DNA from: Pogostemon cablin
Taxonomy: Eukaryota; Streptophyta; Magnoliopsida; Lamiales; Lamiaceae
NCBI GenBank assembly: GCA_023678885.1
Contig: CM042996.1
Location: forward strand, 13,326,602 to 13,390,601
DNA: 64,000 nucleotides
Direction of reading: 5' to 3'
In this document: in pieces, positions 13,437 through 25,413 of the stretch
Position numbering within the stretch: the first letter of the stretch is position 1
Layout: the number at the start of each line of letters is the position of its first letter
Notes under the pieces: generated by a model
Told to the model about the DNA's origin: nothing
Database searches by the model: none
Seen by the model: only the letters and a program-made list of their open reading frames with translations
Made by a program: the position numbers and the translations under genes

Positions 13437-13801
13437 CAATTTAATTATAATCTTAACCATTCATAAAATCTAATTATACTAATAATGGATTTCGTTATTT
13501 AAATTTTAATTTTTTATTTAATAATATAAATTTGATAAATATGAGAGATATTTTTGGCATAATTATAAATGATACGAAGCCAATTAAATGACATTAATAC
13601 CCTTTTCATTAAAATGTAAATTTTAATTTTAATCTTAACCATTCATAAAATCTAATTATACTAATAATGGATTTTGTTATTTAAATTTTATTTTTTTATT
13701 TAACAATATAAATTTGATAAATATTAGAGATATTTTTGGCATAATTATAAATGGTATGAAGCCAATTAAATGACATTAATACCCTTTTCATTAAAATGTA
13801 A
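13437..13801. repeat. Tandem repeat, two units of about 182 bp
   Basis: Two adjacent near-identical units each contain AATCTTAACCATTCATAA and end in TTCATTAAAATGTAAA. Partial copies of the same unit recur at about 14251-14300 and 14488-14640. The unit is non-coding and very AT-rich. Confidence 0.85.
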
Positions 13802-14250
13802 ATAAAAAATTAAATGATTAAAGTAGATAATAAATGCAAGATAAAACACCCAATAAGCACCATTTTTAAAATACGTAAACTCAATTATTACGGCTCGATT
13901 GATATAATTGAATGAAATTATGATGGAATTGAAATGAGATGGGAAATGAATGATTAAAAATGATTTTTATCATGATTGGTACGGACCGTACGGTTCTGGA
14001 ATTACTCAAAGGAATAGAAAATATATTCTTTAATTTGTTCCAATTTCATTAACAATATTTTTATAATCTAAATTAATTTATATAAAATCATTAAATTAAT
14101 TAAAATTTTAATGAAAAATTTATTTTTTAATAATTTTATAAAAAATTACATTAATTTTTTAATATTATTAACATATAAATAAAACATCTATATATTAAAA
14201 ACAATAATTAAAATCTCGATAAAGATTTTATATGTTTTAATAATTATATA
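13760..14250 (+). repeat. Direct repeat L flanking the copia cluster (pairs with 21883-22381)
   Basis: From AGCCAATTAAATGACATT to TTTTAATAATTATAT this segment is repeated in the same orientation at 21883-22381, with scattered substitutions and small indels. Both copies share TTACGGCTCGATTGATAT and GGTTCTGGAATTACTCAA. The two copies bracket the copia cluster. Confidence 0.85.
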
Positions 14251-14678
14251 CCATTCATAAAATCTAATTATACTAATAATGGATTTTATTATTTAATTTT
14301 ACTTATTTTGGAATATTTTAATTACATATTTTAACCATCAATTTATTTAATTATTCTTACCATCCTTTATTAAAAAAATATGTGACCATCAATTTATTTA
14401 TAAAATTAAAAGTATACTATATAAAATTAAATATAAACTTCTATTTTTGTTTACAATTTTTTTTTTCAATTTTATTCTATTTAGAAATAATTCAATTTTA
14501 ATCTTGACCGTTTAATTAATATTTTTTATTTCAATCATAAAATCTAATCTAATTATACTAATAATGGATTTTGATATTTAAATTTTACTTTTTTTATTTA
14601 ATAATATTAATTTGGTAAATATGAGAGATATCTTCTTTTTCTTCTCTTTTACATATTCTACTTTCATATTATTTATTT
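14251..14678. repeat. AT-rich stretch with partial copies of the 182-bp unit
   Basis: This stretch between direct repeat L and the first copia fragment contains two degenerate partial copies of the 182-bp unit, recognised by ATACTAATAATGGATTTT. I see no coding sequence. Confidence 0.6.
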
Positions 14679-15001
14679 TGGTTTATAGATACACCAATCA
14701 ATCACTATTACAATAATCTGGTAGAAATGTAGAAGGGAGATTCTAAATTGAGAAATACAAAATCAAAGAGAGTAGAAGCAGAGGATCTTCTATCTCTACT
14801 TACAGATCTAGGGTCTTGATCTTGGATCTTGAACGCCTTGAGGGATGGACGAAGTCGAGTAGAGCAGAACTCTTCCCGCAAGAAGAAATACGCCCAGGTA
14901 GAGCTCCGGTCTTGGTGGATCTTCCCCAAAGGTGAAACGACTTCTCGTTTCCGGTGAAGCAGCACCGCTATCGCAGGAACTCCGGCGAACTAAGGAGAAT
15001 G
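14679..15001 (-). mobile_element. Ty1/copia LTR fragment (3' part), inverted
   Basis: The reverse complement matches the 3' part of the LTR at 15215-15917, from TTCTCCTTAGTTCG to the LTR end GATTGATTGGTGTATC. It is the only LTR copy in the cluster on the minus strand. Its junction with the next segment falls in AAGGAGAAT, which both LTR and internal sequence contain, suggesting a microhomology join. Confidence 0.85.
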
Positions 15002-15214
15002 CAAGACATTGATGAGTTCGCACTGTTGTCTAAGTATACGCTAAGGAGGAGTAGTTCAAAGACATCATGTCTACTAAGCCACCGATATACTCGATAGTGT
15101 TGGACTACGGAAGGTTCAAAGTCCAAAACTACCTATCCGGATACATTAATGTTTCACGAGAATTGGATTGGTGTCTGCATGATATAGGAGCCAAATTCCA
15201 CTCATGTGGGGGAT
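15002..15214 (+). mobile_element. Ty1/copia 3' non-coding tail with polypurine tract
   Basis: The segment matches 18830-19043: it shares CTAAGTATACGCTAAGGAGG and CTAAGCCACCGATATACTCG. It ends in a polypurine-like GTGGGGGAT immediately before the LTR start TGTTGAGG. It is the tail of a lost upstream element. Confidence 0.8.
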
Positions 15215-15917
15215 TGTTGAGGAATTTAATTGGTTAGTAAGGATTAACTAATAAATTTAGTCACCAATGAAATAATAATTAAGGTGAGTGAAATCAGTCT
15301 CACATGTGGAGAGATATTTTGAAATCAGTCTCACATTTGGAGATATTTTGAGATCTTCTCCAATAGATATGACATGTGATACATTGTATCTGGTCAACAG
15401 TTCTGTGTGTGAACACAGATCTGTGTGTATGAATGCAGATCTGGTTGTGTGAACACAAATCTATGCAAATCCTATCATATGTGGAGTGGTCTCTGTCACC
15501 TATAAATAGAGTCATTTGCATTTATTCTAATCACACCAAAAACAAAGCATCTGCATTCAAAAAGCATTTGCATCTAGTAGCAATCTAGTTCTCCATTCTC
15601 CTTAGTTCGTCAGAGTTCCTGTGATAGCTGTGCTGCTTCGCCGGAAACGAGAAGTCGTTTCACCTTTGGGGAAGATCTGCCAAGACCGGAGCACTATCGG
15701 GGCATGTTTCTTCTTGCGGAAAGAGTTCTGCTCGACTCGACTTCGTCCATCCCTCAAGACGTTCAAGATCTAAGATCAAGACCCTAGATCTGTAAGTAGA
15801 GATAGAATATCCTCTGCTTCTACTCTCTTTGTTTTTGTATTTCTCAATTAGAATCTCCCTTTTACATTTCTACCCGATTATTGTAATAGTGATTGATTGG
15901 TGTATCTACAAACCACA
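15215..15917 (+). mobile_element. Ty1/copia LTR, copy 1
   Basis: A complete LTR of about 700 bp that starts TGTTGAGGAATTTAATT and ends near ACAAACCACA. A TATA box (TATAAATAGA) lies at 15501-15510. Upstream, in U3, a short motif containing ACAGATCTG or a close variant is repeated three times (about 15405-15470). It matches the LTR at 19044-19747 along its length, with many substitutions. Confidence 0.9.
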
Positions 15918-18722
15918 ATCATCATGGTTGGGTTTCCACTATTTTGGCTCATTACTTTGTGGATTTTAGCCCCATTCCTTCTAGCAATTTATTCATTTGA
16001 TCTCGATTAACTGCTTTTGTAAGCGGATCCGCTATGTTATCTTTTGACTTCACGTAGTCAATTGACATTACATCACTCGAGATCAATTGTCTCACCGTGT
16101 TGTGTCGCCTACGGATATGTCTTGACTTTCCGTTGTACATATCATTAAGAGCTCTTCCAATTGTGGCTTGACTGTCACAATGTACCATCACCTTAGGGAC
16201 TGGTTTGTTCCAACATGGAATGTCCTCAAGGAAATTACGAAGTCATTCTACTTCTTTCCCGGTTTTATTTAGAGCTATAAACTCAGATTCCATTGTGGAA
16301 TGGGTTATACAGGTCTGTTTTGTAGACCTCATGACAATGCTCCGCCTCCGATAATGAATACGTATCCACTCGTGAAGAACGAGTCTTTTGTGTCAGATAT
16401 CCAGTTGGCATCACTGTACCCTTCAAGTACTGCTGGATACTTAGAGTAGTGTAGCCCCACATTAAGAGTGTATTTCAGGTATCTCAACACTCTTCTTAAA
16501 GCTTTCCAATGCTCATTGCTTGGATTACTCGTGTATCTACTCAGTTTGTTAACTGAACATGCTATGTCAGGACGTGTACTATTGGTTATGTACGTTATAC
16601 TCCATATAACCCTTGCATAGTCAGATTGAGCCATTGGTTCACTTTATTCTTACTAAGGTGTACACTTGGATCCATGGGTGTCTTAGCTAGTGAATCATCG
16701 AATGCATTGAATTTCTTCAATACTTTCTCAATGTAATGAGATTGTGACAATGCAATTCCATCAGATGTTCTTTGAATTTTGATTCCAAGTATCACATCCG
16801 CTATACCCATGTCCTTCATGTCAAAGTTTCGATTCAACATCCATTTAGTGTCAACAATTATGTCATTACTGCATCCCATGATAAGCATATCATGTACATA
16901 GAGGCAGACAATAACAAATCCCTTGGGTGTATTTTTCAAATATATGCATTTGTCACACTCGTTGATTTGGAAACCATTTGACATCATTGTGTTGTCAAAT
17001 TTCACATGCCATTGTTTTGGAGCTTGTTTAAGTCCAAACAATGATCGCACGAGTTTGCACACCTTTTTCTCATTACCAGGTGCTATAAAGCCTTCTGGTT
17101 GATCCATGTATATTTCTTCCTCTAACTCTCCATTTAGAAAGGTCGTTTTTACATCCATTTGATGTATTTCTAGATTGTGTAATGCAGCAATTGCTATAAA
17201 CACACGAATAGACGTGATTCGTGTTACTGGTGAGTAGGTATCGAAGAAATCATACCCTTCCTTTTGTCTGAAGCCTTTCGCCACCAATAGGGCTTTATAT
17301 TTGTCTACTGACCCATCAACTTTGTATTTTATTTTAAGGATCCATTTGCTTCCTAAGGTCTTACAATCCTTTGGTAAATATACCAATTCCCATGTATGAT
17401 TTTGCATAATGGAATCAATCTCGCTATCTATAGCCTCTTACCATATTGGTGCATCTGGACAAGATAGAGCTTCAGATATGGATTTGGGCTCATCTTCAAC
17501 AGCGTAGGTGAAGAAGTCTTGACCAAAGTCCTTTTCTACTCTAGCTCTCTTACTACGTCTTGGTTCTACACTTTCTTGTGTAGATTGAACCGCAGAAGTA
17601 TCTACAAGTGGTATCTTATAAGATGTCACTTGTTTATTTCCTTTGCTAGGAAATATGTCTTCAAAGAATATTGCATTCATTGATTCTATCATAGTGCCTT
17701 CAGTCATGTCAGGTACTTCCGATTTATGAATCAGAAATCTGTTAGCATTGTTGTTAAGTGCGTACCCTACAAATATACAATCAACCATTTTAGGTCCGAT
17801 CTTACTTGTTTAAGTAGAGGCACTTCAACCTTAGCCAAACACCCCCACACTTTGAGGTATTTGTATGACGGTTTACGCCCCTTCCACATTTCATAAGGAG
17901 TTTGATCATTAGATTTGTATGGAATCTTGTTTAGAATGTTGTTAGCTGACAGGATAGCTTCCCCCACATGTTCTGAGGCAACCCTGAACTGATTAACATT
18001 GCGTTCATCATTTCCTTCAGAGTTCCATTCTTGTGCTCAGCAACCCCATTTGATTGAGGTGAATAAGGAGCAGTTGTTTGATGTATGATGCCAGATTCAG
18101 CACATATTTGTTCAAACGGTGCTACGTATTCGCCACCTCTATCACTCCGAACTGCTTTAATTCGATAGTTAAGTTGATTTTCAACTTCATTCTTATAGCG
18201 TCTGAATGCTTCTAAAGCTTCATATTTGCTTCTCAAGAGATACACATAACAGAATCTTGTGCAGTCGTCAATAAAAGTAATGAAATACTTTTTCCCCCTC
18301 TAGTTTGCACAAGTTTTAAATCACACGTATCAGTGTGGATCAACTCTAAAGGTTTAGTGTTCCTTTCCATTGTTGGAAATGGTTGCTTTTGTCATTTTTG
18401 TTTCTACACACACTTCACATTTATTTGAAGTCTCAACATTTGCTACTTTAAGCAAATCAAGATTATTTAATCTTTTGATTGATTTAAGATTTACATTTCC
18501 CAATCTTAAATGCCATATAGAGGAGCACTCAACGATACAAGCAGAAGTAGAAGCAGTTTTATTGATAACTTTCTTGCCTTCACGGCTTACAACCATTGCA
18601 TTGAGCTTAAAGAGATCATTATCTAGATAGCCACGGCACAAGAATTGGCCAAATTTTCTAAGCATTAGTTTATCAGACTCAAATACAAGCTTAAACCGAT
18701 GACTCACTAGCAGGGGCCTGAA
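15918..18722 (-). pseudogene. Ty1/copia pol (integrase, reverse transcriptase, RNase H), inverted and decayed
   Basis: Read on the minus strand from 18722, the order is GAG-pre-integrase (HLRLGNVNLKSIKRLNNLDL), integrase core (SDRGGEYVAPFEQ, SPQSNGVAEHKNGTL), reverse transcriptase (SKWILKIKYKVDG, HQMDVKTTFLNGELEEE, FGLKQAPKQW) and RNase H, ending at 15952 with LEGMGLKSTK. The frame is broken near 16600, 17420, 17780 and 18330 by stops and frameshifts. The reverse transcriptase motif YVDD reads YVHD (about 16889-16900), so the first catalytic Asp is lost. Gag and protease are missing. Both flanking non-coding segments and LTRs point the other way, so this block is inverted within its own element. 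Confidence 0.92.
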
Positions 18723-19043
18723 ATCACCTATGTAAGTGTGAAGTGAGTGGCCGCTTCAAAGTTAAACACTTATGAATCCAAAGGGGATCCATGGCCGAAA
18801 CGGATCAAAACGTGAGAACAAGGAGAATACGAGACATTGATGCATTCGCACTGTTATCTAAGTATACGCTAAGGAGGAGTAGTTCATAGACATCATGTCT
18901 ACTAAGCCACCGATATACTCGATAGTGTTGGACTATGGAAGGTTCAAAGTCCCAAGCTACATATCCGGATACATTAATGTTTCACGCGAAATGGATTGTG
19001 TGTCTGCATGATATATGAACCAAATTCCACTCATGTGGGGGAT
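18723..19043 (+). mobile_element. Ty1/copia 3' non-coding region and polypurine tract
   Basis: This is plus-strand sequence between the inverted pol block and LTR copy 2. It contains AAGTGAGTGGCCGCTTCAAA and the CTAAGCCACCGATATACTCG block also seen before LTR copy 1. It ends in GTGGGGGAT, the polypurine tract, directly before TGTTGGGG. Confidence 0.8.
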
Positions 19044-19747
19044 TGTTGGGGAATTTAATTATTTAGTAAGGATTAATTAATAAATTAGACACCAATTAAA
19101 TAATAATTAAGGTGAGTGAAATCAGTCTCACATGTGGAGAGATATTTTAAAATCAGTCTCACATTTGGTGAGATATTTTGAGATTCTCTCCAACAGATAT
19201 GACATGTGATACATTGTATCTAGTCAACATTTCCGTGTGTGAACACAGATCTGTGTGTGTGAATGCAGATCTGGGTGTATGAACACAGATCTGTGCAAAT
19301 CCTACCATATGTGGAGTGGTCTCTGGCACCTATAAATAGGGTTATTTGCATTTATTATAATCACACCAAAACACAAAGCATCTGCATTCATAAAGCATTT
19401 GCATCTAGTAGCAATCTAGTTCTCCATTCTCTTTAGTTCATAGGAGTTCCTGCGATAGCGATGCTGCTTTGCCGGAAATGAGAAGTCGTTTTACCTTTGG
19501 GGAAGATCCGCTAAAACCGGAGCACTACCGGGGCGTGTTTCTTCTTGCGGGAAGAGTTCTACTCGACTCGACTTCGTCCATCCCTCATGACATTCAAGAT
19601 CCAAGATCAAGACCCTAGATCTGTAAGTAGAGATAGAAGATCCTATGTTTCTACTCTCTTTGTTTTTTTATTTCTCAATTTAAAATCTCTCTTCTACATT
19701 TCTACCCGATTATTGTAATAGTGATTGATTGGTGTATTTATAAACCA
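19044..19747 (+). mobile_element. Ty1/copia LTR, copy 2
   Basis: This LTR aligns with copy 1 throughout. It starts TGTTGGGGAATTTAATT, carries the same triplicated ACAGATCTG-type motif in U3 (about 19236-19300) and has TATAAATAGG at 19331-19340. It lies downstream of one internal region and upstream of another, so it is shared in a tandem arrangement. No standard initiator-Met primer site follows it. Confidence 0.9.
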
Positions 19748-19793
19748 AACAATCTCAAGAAGAAACAACTAGCCTCTGCACCCATCAATCACC

Positions 19794-21882
19794 ATGACAA
19801 CTGATATGGATATTGACAGAACATCGATCCCAAAAATGGGTAAAACCTCCAATGTCAATAGAGGCTCTGTTTGAACTGATTCCCAAATAGTAACTGTGAA
19901 TCTTGTTGGGTCTGAATCCCAAATGATGTATCCTCAAATGGGGATGTCGAGACCATTCATGGTTTCGGCTCCAGCGGAGAAGCCCGAGAAGTTTGGGGGT
20001 GCAAACTTCAAGAGATAGCAGCAAAAGATGTTGTTCTACCTCACCACACTGAATATGGTGAACTTCTTAAAGGAGTTTGCACCAGTGGTGGATGAGAATG
20101 AGACTGATACACAAAAGCGTATAACTCTTGATCAGTGGACCTCCGCTGATTACTTGTGCAAGAACTATATCCTCAGTGGACTTTGTGATGCACTGTACAA
20201 CGTGTATCTAAACACGAAGACATCCAAAGAACTGTGGAATTCTTTGGAGAAGAAGTACAAGGCGGAAGATACTAGTACGAAGAAGTACACGATAGCCAAG
20301 TACTTGGAGTTCATGATGGTGGACTCTAAATATGTGGTTGAACAAGTGTAGCAGTTCCAACTGATAGTGCACGAAATCTTCTCCGAATGGATGATGCTTC
20401 CAGAAGCATTCGTTGTCAGCTCTGTGATTGAGAAACTGTCTCAAATGTGGAAGGACTTCAAATGCTATCTTAAACATAAGCGAAAGGAGATGTCTCTAGA
20501 AGACTTAATTGTCAAATTGAGAATCGAAGAGGACAACAGGAAGATGGAAGGGAAGTTTGACTAATCCTCAATTGAGGCAAAGGAAAACTTAACTGAAAAT
20601 CGTCCAGAACCCTCTAAAAAGAGGAAAATGTCTGACGACAATGGCAAGAAGCCTGTGCAAAAGCCCAAGTTCAGTGGGGATTGCTACAACTGTGGCAAGC
20701 CCAACCACAAGGCAAAAGACTGTCGCCTACCAAAGAAGAACAAAGGCAAGAACCAAAATGCTAATGTGGTTGAATGGGACCTAACTGATGGCGACATGAC
20801 TGGTGTGGTTTTTGAAGCCAACTTGGTGGCAAATCCAAAAGAGTAGTTCGTGGACACTGGCGCCACCTGCCACGTCTGCTCGGAGGAAAATACTTTCTCC
20901 ACTTATATGCCCATTGAAGGAAGGAAGCTGCACATGGGAAAACATGCCTCATCTGAAGTAGCCGGTGTTGGGAGCGTAACTCTGAAGCTCACCTCCGGAA
21001 AAGAATTGAAGCTGAAGGATGTGCTAAATGTCCCAGACATTCGCAAGAACATGATCTCAGGCTTCCTGCTAGTTAGTCATCTGTTCAAGCTTGTATTTGA
21101 GTCTGATAAACTAGTGCTTAGCAAATTTGGCCAATTCTTGGGCCGTGACTATCTAGATAATGGGCTCTTTAAGCTCAATGCAATGGTTGTAAGCCGTGAA
21201 GACAAGAAAATTATCAATAAAACTGCTTCTACTTCTGCTTATATCGTTAAGTGCTCCTCTATATGTCATTTAAGATTGGGACATGTAAATCTTAAATCAA
21301 TCAAAAGATTAAATAATCTTGATTTGCTTAAAGTAGCAAATGTTGAGACTTCAAATAAATATGAAGTGTGTGTAGAAGCAAAAATGACAAAGCAACCATT
21401 TCCAACAATGGAAAGGAGCACTAAACCTCTAGAGTTGATCCACACTGATACGTGTGATTTAAAACTTGTGCAAACTAGAGGGGGGAAAAAGTATTTCATT
21501 ACTTTTATTGATGACTGCACAAGATTCTGTTATGTGTATCTCTTGAGAAGTAAAGATGAAGCTTTAGAAGTATTCAAACACTACAAGAATGAAGTTGAAA
21601 ATCAACTTAACTCTTGAATTAAAGCTGTTCAGAGTGATAGAGGTGGCGAATACGTAGCACTGTTTGAACAAATATGTGCCGAATTTGGCATCATACATCA
21701 AACAACTGCTCTTTATTCACCTCAATCAAATGGGGTTGCTGAGCGCAAGAATAGAACTCTGAAGAAAATTATGAACGCAATGTTAATCAGTTCAGGGTTG
21801 CCTCAGAACATGTGGGGAGAAGCTATCCTGTCAGCTAACCACATTCTGAACAAGATTCCACACAAATCTAAGGATCAAACTC
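19794..21882 (+). pseudogene. Ty1/copia gag-protease-integrase, decayed and truncated
   Basis: Starting at ATG 19794 (MTTDMDIDRTS), this reads gag with LNFKR-like GGANFKR and QQKMLFYLTTLNMV, SKELWNSLEKKYKAED, and a CCHC zinc knuckle (CYNCGKPNHKAKDC, about 20682-20724). It continues into protease (VDTGATCHVC, about 20851-20880), GAG-pre-integrase (HLRLGHVNLKSIKRLNNLDL) and integrase core (HTDTCDL, FITFIDDCTRF, SDRGGEYVALFEQ, SPQSNGVAERKNRTL). At least six in-frame stops interrupt it, among them near 19888, 20017, 20350, 20562, 20845 and 21616. At 21883 it stops abruptly against direct repeat R, before any reverse transcriptase. The integrase part duplicates the minus-strand block at about 17890-18722. 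Confidence 0.93.
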
Positions 21883-22381
21883 AGCCAATTAAATGACATT
21901 AATACCCTTTTCCTTAAAATGTAAATAAAAAATTAAATGCTAAAAGTAGATAATAAATACAAGATAAAAGACCCACTAAGCACCATTTCAAAATATGTAA
22001 ACTCAATTATTACGGCTCGATTGATATGATTGAATGAAATTATGATGGAATGGAATGAACTCATGAATGGAATAGAGATGAGAAAGGAATGATTAAAAAT
22101 AATTTTTATCATGATTAGTACGGTTCTGGAATTACTCAAGGAATAGAAAATATATTCTTTAATTTGTTTCAATTTCATTAACAGTATTTTTATAATACTA
22201 AATTAATTTATATAAAATCATTAAATTAATTAAAATCTTAATGAAAATTTTATTTTTTTAATAAATATATAAAAAATTAAATTAATTTTTTAATATTATT
22301 AAAATATAAATAAAACATCTATATATTAAAAATTATAATTAAAATATCGATAAAGATTTTATATGTTTTAATAATTATATA
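21883..22381 (+). repeat. Direct repeat R flanking the copia cluster (pairs with 13760-14250)
   Basis: Same orientation as the left copy. It begins at AGCCAATTAAATGACATT exactly where the copia integrase sequence breaks off. Confidence 0.85.
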
Positions 22382-24140
22382 ATTAAAAGAAATTAAACTA
22401 GCTAATTTTTTCCTATGCATTCAGAATTTTTAAATTTTTTATTTTGGACAAATAAATTTTATGATTCAAGTCCTCCTCTCTAATGATTTATTACTGAATC
22501 TTATTAGGCCATTATTTTACTCAATGATTTGTGTTTGGAGAATATAATTATGGTGGAAATTTTCATTTTTCGAAGATCGTATTCGTACATTGTTGTATCT
22601 TTGAACTAAATATTGATAAGTTTTTTTTTTCAACGTTCTTTAAGGATGTGTATTATAGATCAAGATGGATGTTGCCTTCGTCTCACCCTAATGATTAGGT
22701 TTGCTTCTTGCACGAGGACTAAGGAACATAATTCTTAAATGTATATTGGGTAGTTGAATTAGTATGATAAGTGGGTTCCATGGAGATATTTAATTGTTTT
22801 ATATGGGTACTATATACCAAAAAATGAAAATGAAACTATTAGGATGCGACACCTAAAATGAAAAAATAAAACCAATACGACAGACGAAGAGGAGACTCCT
22901 TAATTAAATTGAATAAAGAAAATGATACCCTGACAGAAGGACATGAGTAAAAGAAAGAATATTAATGTTACTACACAATTAATCATATAATATAATAATA
23001 TCCGTATAAAACACAAATGGGATACTTATAAGCATAAACAAAAATAATGCTAAAACAAAATTCAAACCACATAAAATACGGACAAAATAAGTACAAATAT
23101 ATCCCTCAAGATAAAAATATAAAACTAAAAATATATAATTAACAATAATCTTATAATAAAATACTTTACGGGCAACGAATGGATGAGAATTACTAGTAAT
23201 AAATTAAAAGATTAACTTGTACTCTTTAATTAATCACATTTTTTATGAATAAAATATATAACTAATTTAATTAATAAAAATTAAGACTCATTAAATAAAG
23301 AAAATTAAAAATACTACAATGCATAAATTATACGTTATAAATATTAAAAATATAATTCATTAAAATTGTTTTAGCAAGGCGTTGCGCAATTCAATTACTA
23401 TATGAATTTATTATTATTTCAATTATTATGAATTATTTAAACTACACTGTGTTACGATGCAGAATTATTAATTTCAAAATTAAAACAATTATATAAAGCT
23501 GCTTTAATTTTAAATCACAATGAATTGTTATGAATTGTTGTATAATTTTTTAATATTTATATTATGTACATTTATATATTAATATTTTAAATATTTAATG
23601 TATCTTGATTTTTATTAACTAAGATAGTTATACTTTTTTAAAAAAATAATTTGTGATTAAATTCTAAAATTTTCAAATCATATTTTTTTTTTTAAAAAAA
23701 TTATGATTAAATTGAGAAAATATAAAAAGATTTTGTATTTAATTGATTAAAAAAATTCATGATTTAAATTAAGAAATGACAGAAAAATCATGCATTTTTT
23801 TTATAAAAAATAAGTTTTATGATTAAATTGAAAATTGAGAAAAAAATCATGTATTTTAATGCCATTAAACCTAAATTAATGCCATATAAGAAGCGAAAAA
23901 GGGTACGTGTTGTATGAAGTGAAATTGGGGATTAGAGCTCCAAAAAGAGATATTTAGTAAGAAAGTTAAAATTGTATTTTATGGGGTGTATAAAGTGGAA
24001 AATTAAATTTGAAAGAATTAATTTGGGGTGTATTTAGCTATCGGGGTGTGTATAGTGGAACCAGAGGTGTTAATAGCCGGGGCATTCTGATAAAAATATG
24101 TATATGAAGAGACTTGTATATAAGTATGTGGAGTGAATGG
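22382..24140. other. AT-rich intergenic DNA
   Basis: Very AT-rich sequence without a recognisable gene. At about 23920 the phrase GAAGTGAAATTGGGG is inverted relative to CCCCAATTTCAC near 13170. This could be a remnant of outer transposon termini, but the match is too short to define an element. Confidence 0.6.
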
Positions 24141-24192
24141 AGTGATGGTTAATGGGGTTATTTATCCCTTATAACTTGTTGAACCCTAGTTA

Positions 24193-24305
24193 ATTATCTA
24201 TTACTTTGACAGTACTCAGGCTTTTATTGGCCCGGTCTCAAATACGATTAACTATCGATTACTTTGATAGTGTTTGGGCTTTTGTTGGCCCAGTCTCAAT
24301 TACGG
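24193..24305 (+). repeat. Tandem duplication, period about 58 bp
   Basis: Two adjacent units share ATTACTTTGA, then GGGCTTTTGTTGGCCC or GGCTTTTATTGGCCC, and GTCTCAA. They differ at several positions, so the duplication is old. It lies upstream of a possible transcribed leader at 24400-24680. Confidence 0.75.
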
Positions 24306-24379
24306 CTGAACCAGGGTTATCTCAATTCCCAAATATCTGGGATAACTCTCAACCCTCGATTTAATGCGCAAAATTATGA

Positions 24380-24680
24380 TTTTACCCCTCAATTACAAAA
24401 TAAAAAAACAATAAAATCACTTTCTTCTCAAATTGAAGTTGCGGTGGAAAAGAGGAAACTAGGGTTCTTCATTTTGGCTTTCACCATTTGTGAAGGTATA
24501 TCTTTCGAATCAATTCCTTCTTCTGAATTCAAATTTCACAGATCTCGCCTTCCTCAATTGTTTCTCATAAATTTCTTATACCCTTATTAGATTAGTGTTG
24601 CCAGCCCCAGTAGATTGGTGTCGCGAGCCCTAGTCTCTCCATCCTTCATCCTTGATGCGTCGCAGCTTCGCATACTGTAA
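24380..24680 (+). other. Possible 5' exon or leader of an unidentified gene
   Basis: The segment is less AT-rich than its surroundings, contains AAACTAGGGTTCTTCATTTT and ends before a donor-like CATACT|GTAAGTTG at about 24676. It resembles a plant 5' leader. The hAT element begins only about 80 bp further on, so any downstream exon would lie past 29310. I cannot identify a product. Confidence 0.2.
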
Positions 24681-25413
24681 GTTGATTTGTTGCTTATATC
24701 CTCCCATCCTCAATTTCTTGTATTTTCTTTCTCGACCCCTTTAAACTTAATGCCCCTAGAGATGACAGCGGGTAGGGTACCCACATTTTTTGGAGATACT
24801 CAAACACGTATCTGATTAAAATATTACTACTCGTATCCATTCCATTACCATTTAAAATACTACTTGCAATACCCGTATCCGATTGTTTCTACCCGTGGGT
24901 ACCCAAACCCGTCAAACCTGTTTTTTTAACTAAAATATTAAATTTCAAGTCTCAAACATATAAATAAGTGTGTACAACATTAAACATTCTTGGTCTCAAC
25001 GTTAAAAATAATTAAAATATGACAGAAAATCACCACACAAGTTTTAAGATCTTTAATTCAAATTTCAAATAACATAACATACAAATAAAATAAAATGATA
25101 GGTATCTGCGAAATGAATATCATTTTTTTCTCATGCTAGATGAGTTAAGTCTCTTCATCTCCATGTGCATTTCAACCTGTCAAATTATTAAAATAACTAT
25201 TACAATTAAATAAAGTTTAAGAATACTTTCAAAATTTAAGATAAAATAATATGTTGTTTTCTGAATAAGCTTACTCTCTCATAAGGAAGATCAATCAACA
25301 TCGTCTTCATTTGTGCATATGTTGCTTGATTCAATTGTCGAGCAAGTGTCTACAAAAAAGAAATAAACTAAAAACTAAAGTAAAGTATAATTTATAATAT
25401 TAAATGACTCTAA

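Noticed and set aside
13170..24070. A single giant element with CCCCAATTTCAC-type inverted ends enclosing the copia cluster
   Set aside because: Only about 15 bases match in inverted orientation, and no target duplication or continuous terminal repeat could be found.
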